Assembly: GCF_001613405.1 (NCBI RefSeq)
Contig: NZ_BDCH01000029.1
Coordinates: forward strand, 124,001-188,000
Length of the DNA: 64,000 nucleotides
Direction: 5' to 3'
From: Nocardia crassostreae
GTDB lineage: Bacteria > Actinomycetota > Actinomycetes > Mycobacteriales > Mycobacteriaceae
Part shown: piece after piece, positions 33,513 through 42,360 of the stretch
Position numbering within the stretch: position 1 is the first letter of the stretch
How the letters are laid out: every line of letters starts with the position of its first letter
The notes under the pieces: generated by a model
What the model was told of the DNA's origin: nothing
The model's database searches: none
The model's input: only the letters and a program-made list of their open reading frames with translations
Translations under genes and position numbers: made by a program

Positions 33513-33956
33513 GTGACGTCGATGCCAACCGCCGAACGCCTGGGCGCCTACCTCAAGCGCGCCGAACAGGCCCTGCAAGCGGCCAAACTCGCCGCGGTCA
33601 AACCCGCGGGCGTGACGGTCCCGCAGTACGCCGCGCTCCTGGTGCTGAGCGAGAACCCGGGCATCTCCGCCGCCGAGCTGGCCCGTCAATGCTGCGTAAC
33701 CCCACCCACCATGAACACGGTCCTGGCCAACCTCCGCGACCGCGGCCTCATCGAACGCACCCCCCACGCCTGGCACCGCAACGTCCTCGAGACCCGCCTC
33801 ACCGACGCCGGAGCTGCGGTCCTGCGCGACGCCGACTCCCGAGCCGTCCCCGTGGAGCGCGCCCTCGCCGCCGAATTCACCGCCAAGGAACGAAAAGCCC
33901 TGATGGACATGCTCGAACGCGCCGTAGCCGTGTTGGACTCCACCCGCCCCGAATAG
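33513..33956 (+). CDS. MarR-family regulator
   Basis: This 147-residue regulator starts with GTG. The winged helix reads ISAAELARQCCVTPPTMNTVLANLRDRGLIERTPHAWHRNVLETRLTDAG. The Cys-Cys pair in the recognition helix region is unusual and could be redox-sensitive. The first helix (TAERLGAYLKRAEQALQAAKLAA) and the last helix form the dimer interface. It is divergent from the propeller lipoprotein and is its probable regulator. Confidence 0.88.
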   Translation: MTSMPTAERLGAYLKRAEQALQAAKLAAVKPAGVTVPQYAALLVLSENPGISAAELARQCCVTPPTMNTVLANLRDRGLIERTPHAWHRNVLETRLTDAGAAVLRDADSRAVPVERALAAEFTAKERKALMDMLERAVAVLDSTRPE

Positions 33957-33969
33957 CGTCCCGGGCTCT

Positions 33970-34002
33970 GGGATTTCAGGGGCGTCAGCCCCTGAGAGTC
34001 CC
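33970..34002. terminator. Bidirectional terminator
   Basis: TCAGGGGC pairs with GCCCCTGA across a GTCA loop, extended by GGGA with TCCC. It lies between the convergent MarR and PQQ-like genes. Confidence 0.65.
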
Positions 34003-34011
34003 GAGAGTTGG

Positions 34012-35343
34012 TTACTTCTCCGGCTTGTAGACGAAGATCTCGCCGATGCGCGTGGTCACCACGACCTCGCCCTTCGCCCCGATCGAGGTGCCGACGGTGG
34101 TGCCTTCCGCGCCGGGCATGTCGTCGGAGTCGACGGTCGCACCCGTCTTGGTGTCGAAGGTGACCAGGGTGAGGTGCTCGCCGATCGGCGCGACCGTGTA
34201 CCCGGTACCGCCCGCGGTCTGCACGGGCTTACCGCGTAGCGCCAGATCCTTGCGCTCCCAGGCGATCTGGGCGCTGTCCCCATTGTCCCGGATGGCCAGC
34301 AGATGCCCGTCGTCTCCGGCGGGCACGAGCAGCCCGTCCGCGGCCGAGATCGCGCCCCGCGCCGGGAATCCCAGATCGTGCACCCACTTGGTGTGCCCGT
34401 CGGAGGTGTCGACGGCCATCAGCCGATTGCTGTTGTCGCCCACGTACACCGTGGATCCGTCCGCCGACAGCGACGGGCTGGTCGCGCTGCCGCCGTTCAG
34501 CATCTCCGCGCTCCACTCCACGCGGACTTCCTTGCCGTCGTAGCCGAGCGCCATCAGATCGGCCGTGCCCGCCCCCGGCCGCCACACGGTGGCGTAGAAC
34601 CGCCCCGTCTTCTGATCCACCGCGGACACATTCGCGACCGGGCACTGCGGCCCGCCGGTCGCGCAGTCCTCGATGCCCTGCCCGTCCGGCGGCCGGTTCA
34701 GGCCTGGGTTCTCCAGGAAGTCCGGCTCGCCGAGCAGCTGGAAGGTGGGCACCTGCCGGTCTCCGGTCTGCCGACTGAGCACGTCCACCTGCCCGGACTG
34801 GGTCACCGACAGCACATTTCCGTCACCGGTGAACTGCACCGAGATCGGCACCCCGGCAACGGGCGTGCGCCAGCGCGGCTGGCCGAGCAGGTTGAACGAG
34901 TACACCCCGCCGTCGTCGCCGAGATACACATTGGTGCTGCCGTCCACGGCCGCGCCACCGTCGACGGCGCTGGGGCCCATGGCGTTGCAGAACCGCTTGC
35001 GCCCGGTCTGCATGAGGAAGGAGAACACCTGGCACGAGGGCGTGCGCGTGGTGACGAACATCTGCCCCTCCGGCCCGACCGTCACCGGCGCGGCCACGGG
35101 TCCGCCGACCGGCCGCTGCCAACTCAGTGAGAGATTGCGCGATCCGGTCACCGGAGTGGATCCGCTGTTGCGCGCATCGTGGAAGGCGAGCGGCCAGCCC
35201 GCGCCATTGCCGACCTTGATGTCGTCGACCGTGGTGCTGCCGCACGCGGTGAGCGTCAGCAATCCGGCGGCCGCAGCTGCCAGGGTGCGGCCGATCCGCG
35301 GTCGGTGCTGGTCACGTCCGGTGTGCCGCCTGCCGCTTCGCAC
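34012..35343 (-). CDS. PQQ-like beta-propeller lipoprotein (Rv3035-like)
   Basis: This exported lipoprotein of about 443 residues has the lipobox LLTLTACGS near residue 35. The mature domain consists of repeated PQQ/BamB-like blades, such as GPEGQMFVTTRTPSC, VDGSTNVYLGDDGGVYSFN and SADGSTVYVGDNSNRLMAVDTSDG. The gene lies in the same order as Rv3035 near the polymethylated polysaccharide genes of mycobacteria. GTG 35343 is chosen because longer versions extend into arginine-rich sequence that does not look coding. No enzymatic residues can be named. Confidence 0.82.
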   Translation of the reverse strand: MRSGRRHTGRDQHRPRIGRTLAAAAAGLLTLTACGSTTVDDIKVGNGAGWPLAFHDARNSGSTPVTGSRNLSLSWQRPVGGPVAAPVTVGPEGQMFVTTRTPSCQVFSFLMQTGRKRFCNAMGPSAVDGGAAVDGSTNVYLGDDGGVYSFNLLGQPRWRTPVAGVPISVQFTGDGNVLSVTQSGQVDVLSRQTGDRQVPTFQLLGEPDFLENPGLNRPPDGQGIEDCATGGPQCPVANVSAVDQKTGRFYATVWRPGAGTADLMALGYDGKEVRVEWSAEMLNGGSATSPSLSADGSTVYVGDNSNRLMAVDTSDGHTKWVHDLGFPARGAISAADGLLVPAGDDGHLLAIRDNGDSAQIAWERKDLALRGKPVQTAGGTGYTVAPIGEHLTLVTFDTKTGATVDSDDMPGAEGTTVGTSIGAKGEVVVTTRIGEIFVYKPEK

Positions 35344-35441
35344 CTGCTGGTGTCCCTTCTGCCAGTACGTTTCTCTGGTGTCCTTCCGGGGGCTGATGCA
35401 GCCGCAGCACAGCCTACTTTCGCCTCGCGGGAGGGGGACGG

Positions 35442-36104
35442 TTACCCCTTCCGGAGATCGGCGGAGTCCCCGAAACGATGGATGCGATAGCCGTACACCG
35501 CGAGCCGCACACGGTTGTCGCATCCGGTCTTGTCCATGAGGTTGGCGATATGGGTTTTCACGGTGGTCACACCCAGGTGCAGCCGATCCGCGATCTCCTG
35601 ATTCCCGAACCCCTCACCCACCAGACTCAGCACCTCGCGCTCCCGCACCGTCAGATCCACCTGCGGGGCAGGCGATTCCGGCGGCGCCGCCACCACCCGA
35701 TCCACCAGCCGCCGCAACAGCGGCGGCGAGAACAGTATCTCCCCCTCGGCCGTGCGCCGGATGGCGGTCAGCAATTCGCCCGGTTCGGTGTCCTTGACCA
35801 GATACCCGGTCGCCCCCGCCGCCAATGCCGGAAAGAGATGGTCGTCATCGTCGAACGTGGTGAGCACCAGGATCTTCGCACTCGACCCACCCCGCACCAG
35901 CCGCTCGGTCGCCGCGACCCCGTCGAGCCCGGGCATGCGCAAATCCATGAGAATCAGATCGGGCCCCAGCTCGGCGGCCAGCCGAATCGCCTCCACCCCA
36001 TTGGCCGCCTCCCCGACCACCCGCAAATCCTCGGTCGATTCGATGAGCATCCGCAGCCCCGCCCGCACCAACCGTTGATCGTCGACCAGCAGCACGGTAA
36101 TCAT
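35442..36104 (-). CDS. NarL/LuxR-family response regulator
   Basis: This 220-residue regulator has Asp8-Asp9 and phosphoacceptor Asp54 in LILMDLRMPGLDG. Lys in YLVKDTEPGELL completes the receiver site. The C-terminal LuxR helix-turn-helix is LTVREREVLSLVGEGFGNQEIADRL followed by GVTTVKTHIANL. It shares one base with the kinase stop codon (TGATG), so the two are co-translated. It may control the divergent multicopper oxidase gene or its own operon. Confidence 0.93.
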   Translation of the reverse strand: MITVLLVDDQRLVRAGLRMLIESTEDLRVVGEAANGVEAIRLAAELGPDLILMDLRMPGLDGVAATERLVRGGSSAKILVLTTFDDDDHLFPALAAGATGYLVKDTEPGELLTAIRRTAEGEILFSPPLLRRLVDRVVAAPPESPAPQVDLTVREREVLSLVGEGFGNQEIADRLHLGVTTVKTHIANLMDKTGCDNRVRLAVYGYRIHRFGDSADLRKG

Positions 36105-37534
36105 CAGCGCTCACTCCTAGTGGACCGCTGCCCACCGAGTGCAGGCGCCTCCGGTGCTGGGCCGACATGCGGTCGTGCATCGATTTCCGGCGCCGCTTCG
36201 CGATCCGGGGCGGCGCCGAGATCGAGTGTGCCGTTGACATCGCGCGGGCTATCGGCCTCGGGTGCGGGGTCGAGGTCGGCCGCACCGTTGAGCTCGGCTG
36301 CGGAGTCGAAATCCGCTGCGGGGTCGGGCTCCGGCGTGCCCGCGATGTCCGGTGTGGCCGATGCTGGCAGCCAGGCGTCGATCACCCAGCTCGCGCCGTC
36401 GCCCCCGACCGTGAGTCGTCCGCCCGCCAGTTCCGCCCGCTCCCGCATGCCGATAATGCCGTGACCGGCAGTGGGATTCGAGCCGCTCGCGGCGGTGGGA
36501 TTCGAGTCGCTCCTCGTCCCGCCGCTGCGCACGCCGACCGCGATCCCGCCCTCGGCGTCGCGCACGGTGAGGACGACGGGTGCGGCGGGGTCGGCGTGCT
36601 TCATGACATTGGTGAGCGATTCCTGGATCAACCGCAACAGGGTGAGCCGTCCGATCGCGTCCAAACCCGCTATCCGCGAACGCGTATCGGCCTCGACGGT
36701 GAAACCGGCCGCGCGGACCCGGTCGATGGCCGCCTCCAGTTCCGTGCGCACCGCCGCCGCATCCATCAGCGCGACCTCCCCGAGTTCGGGATCACGTAGC
36801 GCGGCCAGCAGCCGCCGGATATCGGCGAGCGCGTCGGATGCGGTGTCGTGCACATCGTCGAGCACCGCGCGCACGCGTGGATCGGCTTCCGCCACCACGT
36901 GACGGGCCACACCGATGCGCAGCACGATCGAGGCCATGTGGTGTGCGACGAGATCGTGCAATTCGCGTGCCAGCGCGCCACGTTCGACCAAACGGGTGCG
37001 CTGTTCGGCCTCGGCGCGGCGGGTCTCGGCCTCGGCGGCGCGCAGTCGCAGCGAGTCCGCGAGGCGGGCCTGGCCGCGCAGATACAGGCCGAGCAGAACG
37101 GGCAGCGCGACATAGGTGCCGACCTCGAGCGCTATCGCGGCTTGGGTGACGCTCGTGGTGTGGCTGTTCCAGCGGCCGAGCAGGACCGCCACGCCCCAGC
37201 ACACTGTCGCCAGGATCAGCGGCGGAGTGCGCTGGGTGCGCCGGACGACATCGACGAGTGCGAGCGCTCCGATCAGCGGCACCAGGCCGGACAGGCCCCA
37301 GGCCGGAATCCGGAACATCGGCACCGCGAGGGCGGACAGGGCCAGCGACAGCGGCAGCGGCCAGCGCCCGCCGACCGCGAACAGCAGGGCGGCGGTCATG
37401 GCCAGCAGCCAGTACATCCCCGGCACCCCGTATTCGCCCGGAAAAGTGCTCACCGCCAGCAGCAACGGAACCAGGACGAGCGGCAGGCAGCGCACGACCG
37501 GTTCCAGATTCCTCCGGGAGCGGGTCTCTGTCAC
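36104..37534 (-). CDS. Sensor histidine kinase (HisKA_3 type) with acidic C-terminal tail
   Basis: This 476-residue kinase starts with GTG. Four to six N-terminal membrane helices (to about residue 150) are followed by a coiled-coil region and the phosphoacceptor in ARELHDLVAHHMASIVLRIG. The ATPase domain has the N-box SLTNVMKHADP and GHGIIGMRERAELAGG. Between these, SNPTAASGSNPTA reflects a short tandem duplication. After the normal end (WVIDAWLPA) there is an acidic, Ala/Pro-rich tail of about 80 residues with no domain. It forms an operon with the NarL regulator. Confidence 0.9.
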   Translation of the reverse strand: MTETRSRRNLEPVVRCLPLVLVPLLLAVSTFPGEYGVPGMYWLLAMTAALLFAVGGRWPLPLSLALSALAVPMFRIPAWGLSGLVPLIGALALVDVVRRTQRTPPLILATVCWGVAVLLGRWNSHTTSVTQAAIALEVGTYVALPVLLGLYLRGQARLADSLRLRAAEAETRRAEAEQRTRLVERGALARELHDLVAHHMASIVLRIGVARHVVAEADPRVRAVLDDVHDTASDALADIRRLLAALRDPELGEVALMDAAAVRTELEAAIDRVRAAGFTVEADTRSRIAGLDAIGRLTLLRLIQESLTNVMKHADPAAPVVLTVRDAEGGIAVGVRSGGTRSDSNPTAASGSNPTAGHGIIGMRERAELAGGRLTVGGDGASWVIDAWLPASATPDIAGTPEPDPAADFDSAAELNGAADLDPAPEADSPRDVNGTLDLGAAPDREAAPEIDARPHVGPAPEAPALGGQRSTRSER

Positions 37535-37628
37535 GCCTCCACGGTAGGGGACTGGTCCGAAGTCGTTTGCGCAGGCAGGGGTAGGTGCGCGGTTCAGTGC
37601 AAGTGAGTCCCCGCCACAAGGTCCCGGA

Positions 37629-37720
37629 GGAAGAGTGAGGGGTCGCACTTCCGGTCGAAGTCGCGCGGAGGAGCGAGGCGTCGCGCCGCTGCACGATCCT
37701 CGGGAGGAGCGAGGGGTCGC
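37629..37720. repeat. Three imperfect direct repeats
   Basis: GGAAGAGTGAGGGGTCGC (37629-37646), GGAGGAGCGAGGCGTCGC (37667-37684) and GGAGGAGCGAGGGGTCGC (37703-37720) are spaced 38 and 36 bases apart. They lie in the 436-base gene-free gap between the kinase and the multicopper oxidase. They may be regulatory sites or simple local duplication. Nothing else clear is seen in that gap apart from a GAAGGAG ribosome-binding site at its end. Confidence 0.6.
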
Positions 37721-37970
37721 GGTCCCGGTCGCGGTTGCGCGGGGGATCGCGCTCCGGCTCTCCGCCGACCCTGCACGGTCGAGGAACTCGGATCCTGCGG
37801 TGGCCGCAGGTAGGGGCGGATTTCTGATATCGGGCGAGTTAGCATTTTCCGCGCCCGTGCACAAGGTCCGGAGGGAGGAGCCGACGGGGGCCGGTCTCGG
37901 GCCGGTGGGACGAGTTCCGCGATCGCCCGGAAAACGAGGCTGGAGGTTCATCGAACGAAGGAGTGTTTTC

Positions 37971-39491
37971 GTGGTCTCCAGACGGGGCTTTCTCACCGGG
38001 CTCGCCGTGGCATCGTTGGCCGCCGCCTCCGGCTGCACGGCCGGGCGGTCCGGGTCACCCGCGCCCGGGACAGCCGGTTCCGCGACCAGGCCGCTGCCTG
38101 TTCCGCCGCTGGCCGCTTCGACCGTCGGCGCCGACGGCATTCGCCGGTTCACATTGAAGGCGCAGACCGGAACCACCGAGATGCTGCCCGGAAAGTCCAC
38201 TCCCACCTGGGGATACAGCGGTTCGGTCCTCGGGCCGACGCTGCGGGCCCGCCGCGGTGAGACCGTCGCGTTCACCATTGGTAAATCGCTGCCCGAGCCG
38301 ACCACCGTGCACTGGCACGGCATGCATGTGCCCGCCCGCCATGACGGCGGCCCGCATCAGACGATCGAACCGGGCGGCATCTGGGAGCCGTCGTGGACGG
38401 TGGACCAACCGGCCGCCACGCTCTGGTATCACCCGCATCCGCACGGGACGACCGAGAAGCACGTCTATCGCGGGTTGGCCGGATTCTTCCTCGTCGATGA
38501 CGACGGCCCGGACTTGCCGAGCGACTATGGCGTGGACGATATTCCGCTGGTGATCCAGGACCGCCGGTTCACCTCGGACGGGCAGTTGGACGAATCCGAT
38601 CCCACCGATATCGGCCTGCTCGGCGATGTCATCGTCACCAATGGTCTCGCCGGGGCGCATCTGGACGTACGGACCCAGCGGGTGCGGCTGCGCATTCTCA
38701 ATGGCTCCTCGGGCCGCCTCTACAACCTCGCCCTCTCCGACGACCGCGAATTCCAGCTCATCGCCACCGACGGCGGGCTGCTCACCGCGCCGGTCGCCTT
38801 GCGCCGCATTCAGATCAGCCCCGGCGAACGGGTCGAGCTGGTGGTGGAATTGCGCGCCGGTGAGCCCGTCACCCTGCGATCACTGCCCATCGAACAGCGA
38901 TACGGTATCGACGAGGCCGCCGCCTACGGCTTCGACGACACCTTCGACATCCTGCGGCTGCGACCCGCGCCGCGCCTCGCGGCCAATGCGACCGTCCCCG
39001 CCGCGCTCGCCGCCATCGCGCCGCTGGCCGCCGCGACCGCCCGGCCCGACCGCGCCTTCGAACTGAAGTGGTTCATGATCAACGGCCAGCGCATGGACAT
39101 GAACCGCATCGACATGTCCATCCCCGTCGACACCACCGAGGTGTGGTCGGTCCGCAACAACGACAACTGGCCGCACAACTTCCACGTCCACGACGTCCAA
39201 TTCCAGATCGTCGACATCGACGGCCGCACCCCGCCCCCGGCCTTGTCCGGTTGGAAGGACACCGTCTACACAGCCCCGGGCGTCACCTACAAACTCGCTA
39301 TGCGCTTCTCCGGCCACAGCGACCCGACCTATCCGTACATGTATCACTGCCATCTCCTCCTGCACGAGGACGAAGGCATGATGGGCCAATTCCTGGTGCT
39401 CGCGCCCGGCCAGCAGCCAGCGCCCATGCACATGGATATGCCCGGCATGTCCATGCCGGGCATGAGCGCCGGACAGGGCGGGCACGGTTAG
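37971..39491 (+). CDS. Tat-exported multicopper oxidase
   Basis: This 506-residue copper oxidase is of the CueO type. The N terminus VVSRRGFLTGLAVASLAAASGC is a twin-arginine signal with a lipobox-like end. Copper ligands are in VHWHGMHVP, LWYHPHPHG, WPHNFHVHDV and YMYHCHLLLHEDEGMMG, so all four sites are complete. The tail MHMDMPGMSMPGMS is methionine- and histidine-rich, as in copper-handling proteins. It probably oxidises Cu(I) or Fe(II) outside the membrane. GTG 37971 has GAAGGAG 7 bases upstream. Confidence 0.93.
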   Translation: MVSRRGFLTGLAVASLAAASGCTAGRSGSPAPGTAGSATRPLPVPPLAASTVGADGIRRFTLKAQTGTTEMLPGKSTPTWGYSGSVLGPTLRARRGETVAFTIGKSLPEPTTVHWHGMHVPARHDGGPHQTIEPGGIWEPSWTVDQPAATLWYHPHPHGTTEKHVYRGLAGFFLVDDDGPDLPSDYGVDDIPLVIQDRRFTSDGQLDESDPTDIGLLGDVIVTNGLAGAHLDVRTQRVRLRILNGSSGRLYNLALSDDREFQLIATDGGLLTAPVALRRIQISPGERVELVVELRAGEPVTLRSLPIEQRYGIDEAAAYGFDDTFDILRLRPAPRLAANATVPAALAAIAPLAAATARPDRAFELKWFMINGQRMDMNRIDMSIPVDTTEVWSVRNNDNWPHNFHVHDVQFQIVDIDGRTPPPALSGWKDTVYTAPGVTYKLAMRFSGHSDPTYPYMYHCHLLLHEDEGMMGQFLVLAPGQQPAPMHMDMPGMSMPGMSAGQGGHG

Positions 39492-39568
39492 CCGCGACGT
39501 ATATGGTGTGAAGCTGAAATGCCCGACCAGGGCGACAGTTGAGCCCAGAGGATTACAGGGAGCAGTTC

Positions 39569-40315
39569 GTGACGAGCATGTGGGGCGCGCCGTTGCGCTC
39601 GCGTTGGGCGGGATCGCGGCGCCGGGATCCGGAGCAGGCGCGTTTTCTGACCGTGGCATCGCTCAAATGGGTGCTCGCCAATCGCGCCTACACCCCCTGG
39701 TATCTGGTGCGCTACTACCGCCTCTGGAAGTTCAAGATGGCCAACCCGCACATCGTGTTGCGCGGCATGGTCTTCCTGGGTCGCAATGTCGAAATCCACG
39801 CCACGCCCGAATTGGCGCGCATGGAGATCGGCAAGTGGGTGCACATCGGTGACGGCAATGCGCTGCGCTGCCACGAGGGTTCGCTGCGCATCGGCGACAA
39901 GGTGGTGTTCGGCAAGGACAATGTCGTCAACACCTACATCGATATCGAGATCGGCGAGTCGACCCTGGTTGCCGACTGGTGCTACATCTGCGATTTCGAC
40001 CATGTCACCGATGACATCACCCTGCCCATCAAGGATCAGGGCATCGTCAAGAGCCCCGTCCGCATCGGTCCGGACACCTGGATCGCCGCCAAGGTGACGG
40101 TGCTGCGCAGCACCCGCGTCGGCCGCGGCTGCGTGCTCGGCGCCCACGCCGTCGTCAAGGGCGACTATCCCGACTTCAGCATTGCCGTCGGCGCCCCCGC
40201 CCGCGTGGTCAAGAACCGCAAGGACGCCTGGGACGCGGCCGCCGACAAGCGCGCCGAATACCTTGCCGCCCTGGCCGATATCGAACGCAAGAAGAACGGC
40301 GTCACCGCCTCCTGA
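39569..40315 (+). CDS. Hexapeptide-repeat acyltransferase (Rv3034c-like)
   Basis: This 248-residue left-handed beta-helix acyltransferase is close to Rv3034c in my memory of that protein. VTSMWGAP, LANRAYTPWYLVRYYRL, NPHIVLRGMVFLG and WCYICDFDHVTDDITLPIKDQGIVKSPVRIGPD are shared features. The hexapeptide turns run from about residue 65 to 190, and IAVGAPARVVKNR closes the fold. In mycobacteria the gene sits with the methylglucose lipopolysaccharide set, where acyl groups decorate the glycan. GTG 39569 is chosen over TTG 39539 because GGGAG lies 6 bases before it. Confidence 0.88.
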   Translation: MTSMWGAPLRSRWAGSRRRDPEQARFLTVASLKWVLANRAYTPWYLVRYYRLWKFKMANPHIVLRGMVFLGRNVEIHATPELARMEIGKWVHIGDGNALRCHEGSLRIGDKVVFGKDNVVNTYIDIEIGESTLVADWCYICDFDHVTDDITLPIKDQGIVKSPVRIGPDTWIAAKVTVLRSTRVGRGCVLGAHAVVKGDYPDFSIAVGAPARVVKNRKDAWDAAADKRAEYLAALADIERKKNGVTAS

Positions 40316-40348
40316 GCATTGTCCCCCGCGCTGGCTAAGGTCACCGGC

Positions 40349-40891
40349 ATGACCGGTTACGCCGCCTTCCTGCGCGGGATCATGCCCACCAACCCGAACA
40401 TGCGCAACGAGAAACTCCGCGCCGTGTTCGAGGGCCTCGGCTTCACCGGGGTGAGCACCCTCCTCTCCAGCGGCAACGTCACCTTCCACACCGACGAAAC
40501 CGATATGCCCGCCCTGGAATCCCGGATCCAGCAAGCTCTGAACGCAGAACTGGGCATCCCCGGCGGCACCCTGGTCCGCAGCCAGGCCCAACTCCGCTCC
40601 CTCGTCGACGCCGACTGGTTCCCCGGCCTCACCCACTGCCGCGAAACCTATCTCACCGTCACCTTCATCAAGAACGCCGCCGCCGGTCTCCCCGACCCTG
40701 CCACCGCCAGCACCGACCTGGCCCGCATCCTCGGCTACGACAAGACCGCCGCCGCCGTCATCTCGGTCATCGACAACAGCGACCCGAAAACCCCCAGCTT
40801 CATGGCCTGGCTGGAAAAAACCCACGGCAAGGACATCACCACCCGCACCTACCTCACCGTCCAGAAAGCCCTGAAGAAACTCGACTCCTGA
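40349..40891 (+). CDS. DUF1697 protein
   Basis: This 180-residue cytoplasmic protein begins MTGYAAFLRGIMPTNPNMRNEKLRAVFEGLGFTGVSTLLSSGNVTF. That matches the DUF1697 pattern of YAAFLRGIN, M..L...FE..G and ..SGN..F. The second half ends in RTYLTVQKALKKL. No reaction is known for the family. It follows the acyltransferase by 33 bases and converges with the decayed hydrolase 2 bases beyond its stop. Confidence 0.85.
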   Translation: MTGYAAFLRGIMPTNPNMRNEKLRAVFEGLGFTGVSTLLSSGNVTFHTDETDMPALESRIQQALNAELGIPGGTLVRSQAQLRSLVDADWFPGLTHCRETYLTVTFIKNAAAGLPDPATASTDLARILGYDKTAAAVISVIDNSDPKTPSFMAWLEKTHGKDITTRTYLTVQKALKKLDS

Positions 40892-40893
40892 AT

Positions 40894-42036
40894 CTAGAGA
40901 GCCGCGTAGACGGCTTCCACGAGGCGATAGGCCCGGCGGTCACCGGCCAGCCAGTCGCGGCGGAGGTTGGGGATGAAGGCGAAGGCGATCTTGTTGTCGA
41001 GGTCGCCGAGGCCGAGGGAGCCGCCTGCGCCGGGGTGGCCGAAGGCGGTGGGGCGGGCGGAATCCGGGAGGGGGAGGTTCTGGCAGGGGAGCATGTAGCC
41101 GAGGGCGAAGGCGCTTTCCAGGAGGAGGACAGCGTCGGCGCCGCGGACGCGTTCCCAGATCGCTTCGTGCAGTAGGGGTTCGGGGAGGAGGGCGCCCGCT
41201 GTGAGGTCGCGGTAGAAGGTGGCGAGGGCGCGCGGGGTGGTCACGAGTCCGGTGGCGGGCCAGCCGCCGGTCAGGACCTCGGGTTTGTTGTAGGCGCCGA
41301 AAGGGTTGGTGGAGGCGCGCATTGCCAGGGAGTTCGGGTCGCGGTAGGCCTGAGTCATGCGGGATATGGTCGCGGCGTCGATCGGGGGCGCTTCGGGGGA
41401 CCATGTCAGTTGGGCGGCCGGTGGAAAGGTCACCCGGGCCGCTTCCTCGGCCACGTCCGGTGGCGGGCCGATATGGAGGTCGGCGCCCAGATGACGTCGC
41501 GTGTACTCGCCGACCGTCGCGCCGGTATTGCGGCGCACGAGCTCACCGGCCAGCCAGCCGAATGTCAGTGCGTGGTAACCGTGCTGGCTGCCCGGCTTCC
41601 AGAGCGGCCGCTGCGCGGCGAGCACCTCGGCCATACCGCGCGGGTCGGCGGCCTGCTCGGTGGTGCGGGGGAGTTCGAAGGCGGGCAATCCGGCCTGATG
41701 CGTCAGGAGATCCGCGGTTGTCGTGGTTTCCTTTCCCGCACAAACGAATTCGTGCTACCACTGCGTGACCGGCCCGTCCAACGCGATGCCCTGCTGTGCG
41801 GCGACCATGAGCGCCGCGGTAGCGGTGACGGCCTTCGTGCACGAAAACGCCGGGCACGCCGTATCCCGCGCCCACCGCCGCCCGGTCCGCTCATCGGCCG
41901 TCCCGCCCCACAGATCGATCACCGCCCGCCCGTCCACGAAAACGGCGACTCCCGCCCCGAGGTCGTCCCCCGCCGCGAGCCCGGCCTCGAAAAGCTCCCG
42001 GACAGCCCGGAACGCCGGATCGACATGGCCTTCCAC
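40894..42036 (-). pseudogene. Serine hydrolase (class C beta-lactamase fold) with an amber stop
   Basis: The gene reads from GTG 42036 through RTGRRWARDTACPAFSCTKAVTA, where SCTK is the SxxK nucleophile motif, to GPVTQW. It then meets TAG at 41757-41755. The same frame continues as HEFVCAGKETTTTADLLTHQAGLPAF down to 40894 and includes HPGAGGSLG at the HxG site. Family members normally have a second Trp or Tyr-Trp at the stop position, so a TGG to TAG change explains it. The first half alone would lack the Tyr motif and HxG. A KstR-like operator lies just upstream. The true start might be GTG 42048. Confidence 0.85.
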
Positions 42037-42056
42037 CCGTGCACCCACTCCACAGT

Positions 42057-42070
42057 TAGAACACGTTCTA
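42057..42070. promoter_or_regulatory. KstR-like operator
   Basis: TAGAACACGTTCTA is a perfect palindrome apart from its central AC. It fits the KstR consensus TNNAACNNGTTNNA at every fixed position. KstR is the TetR-type repressor of cholesterol catabolism in mycolic-acid actinomycetes. The site is 20 bases upstream of the hydrolase start. The rest of the 324-base region up to 42360 contains no recognisable gene. Confidence 0.6.
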
Positions 42071-42360
42071 GTTCTGTGCGCGCGTTGTGCCGCACCCCGA
42101 TGCCATGGTGTCCCAATGCGCGAATCCGGTGACATCACTGCCGTGGAAGGGCACATCGAATCGCGCCCCGCAAGAGCGACCCGACCCGCACGGCCCGGCC
42201 CCCACACCCGTCACCTTCCGCACTGCGCCCCCTTGACGCACCGAACCCGCCCTCCCTCTCCGAGCACCGCCGGAGGAGGATGGACATGCGGCATCACCCA
42301 CGCCGCGATCCCTGATTGCGTCCGATGATCCGTTTCCGCTACGCAGGAGGACGAAGATCA

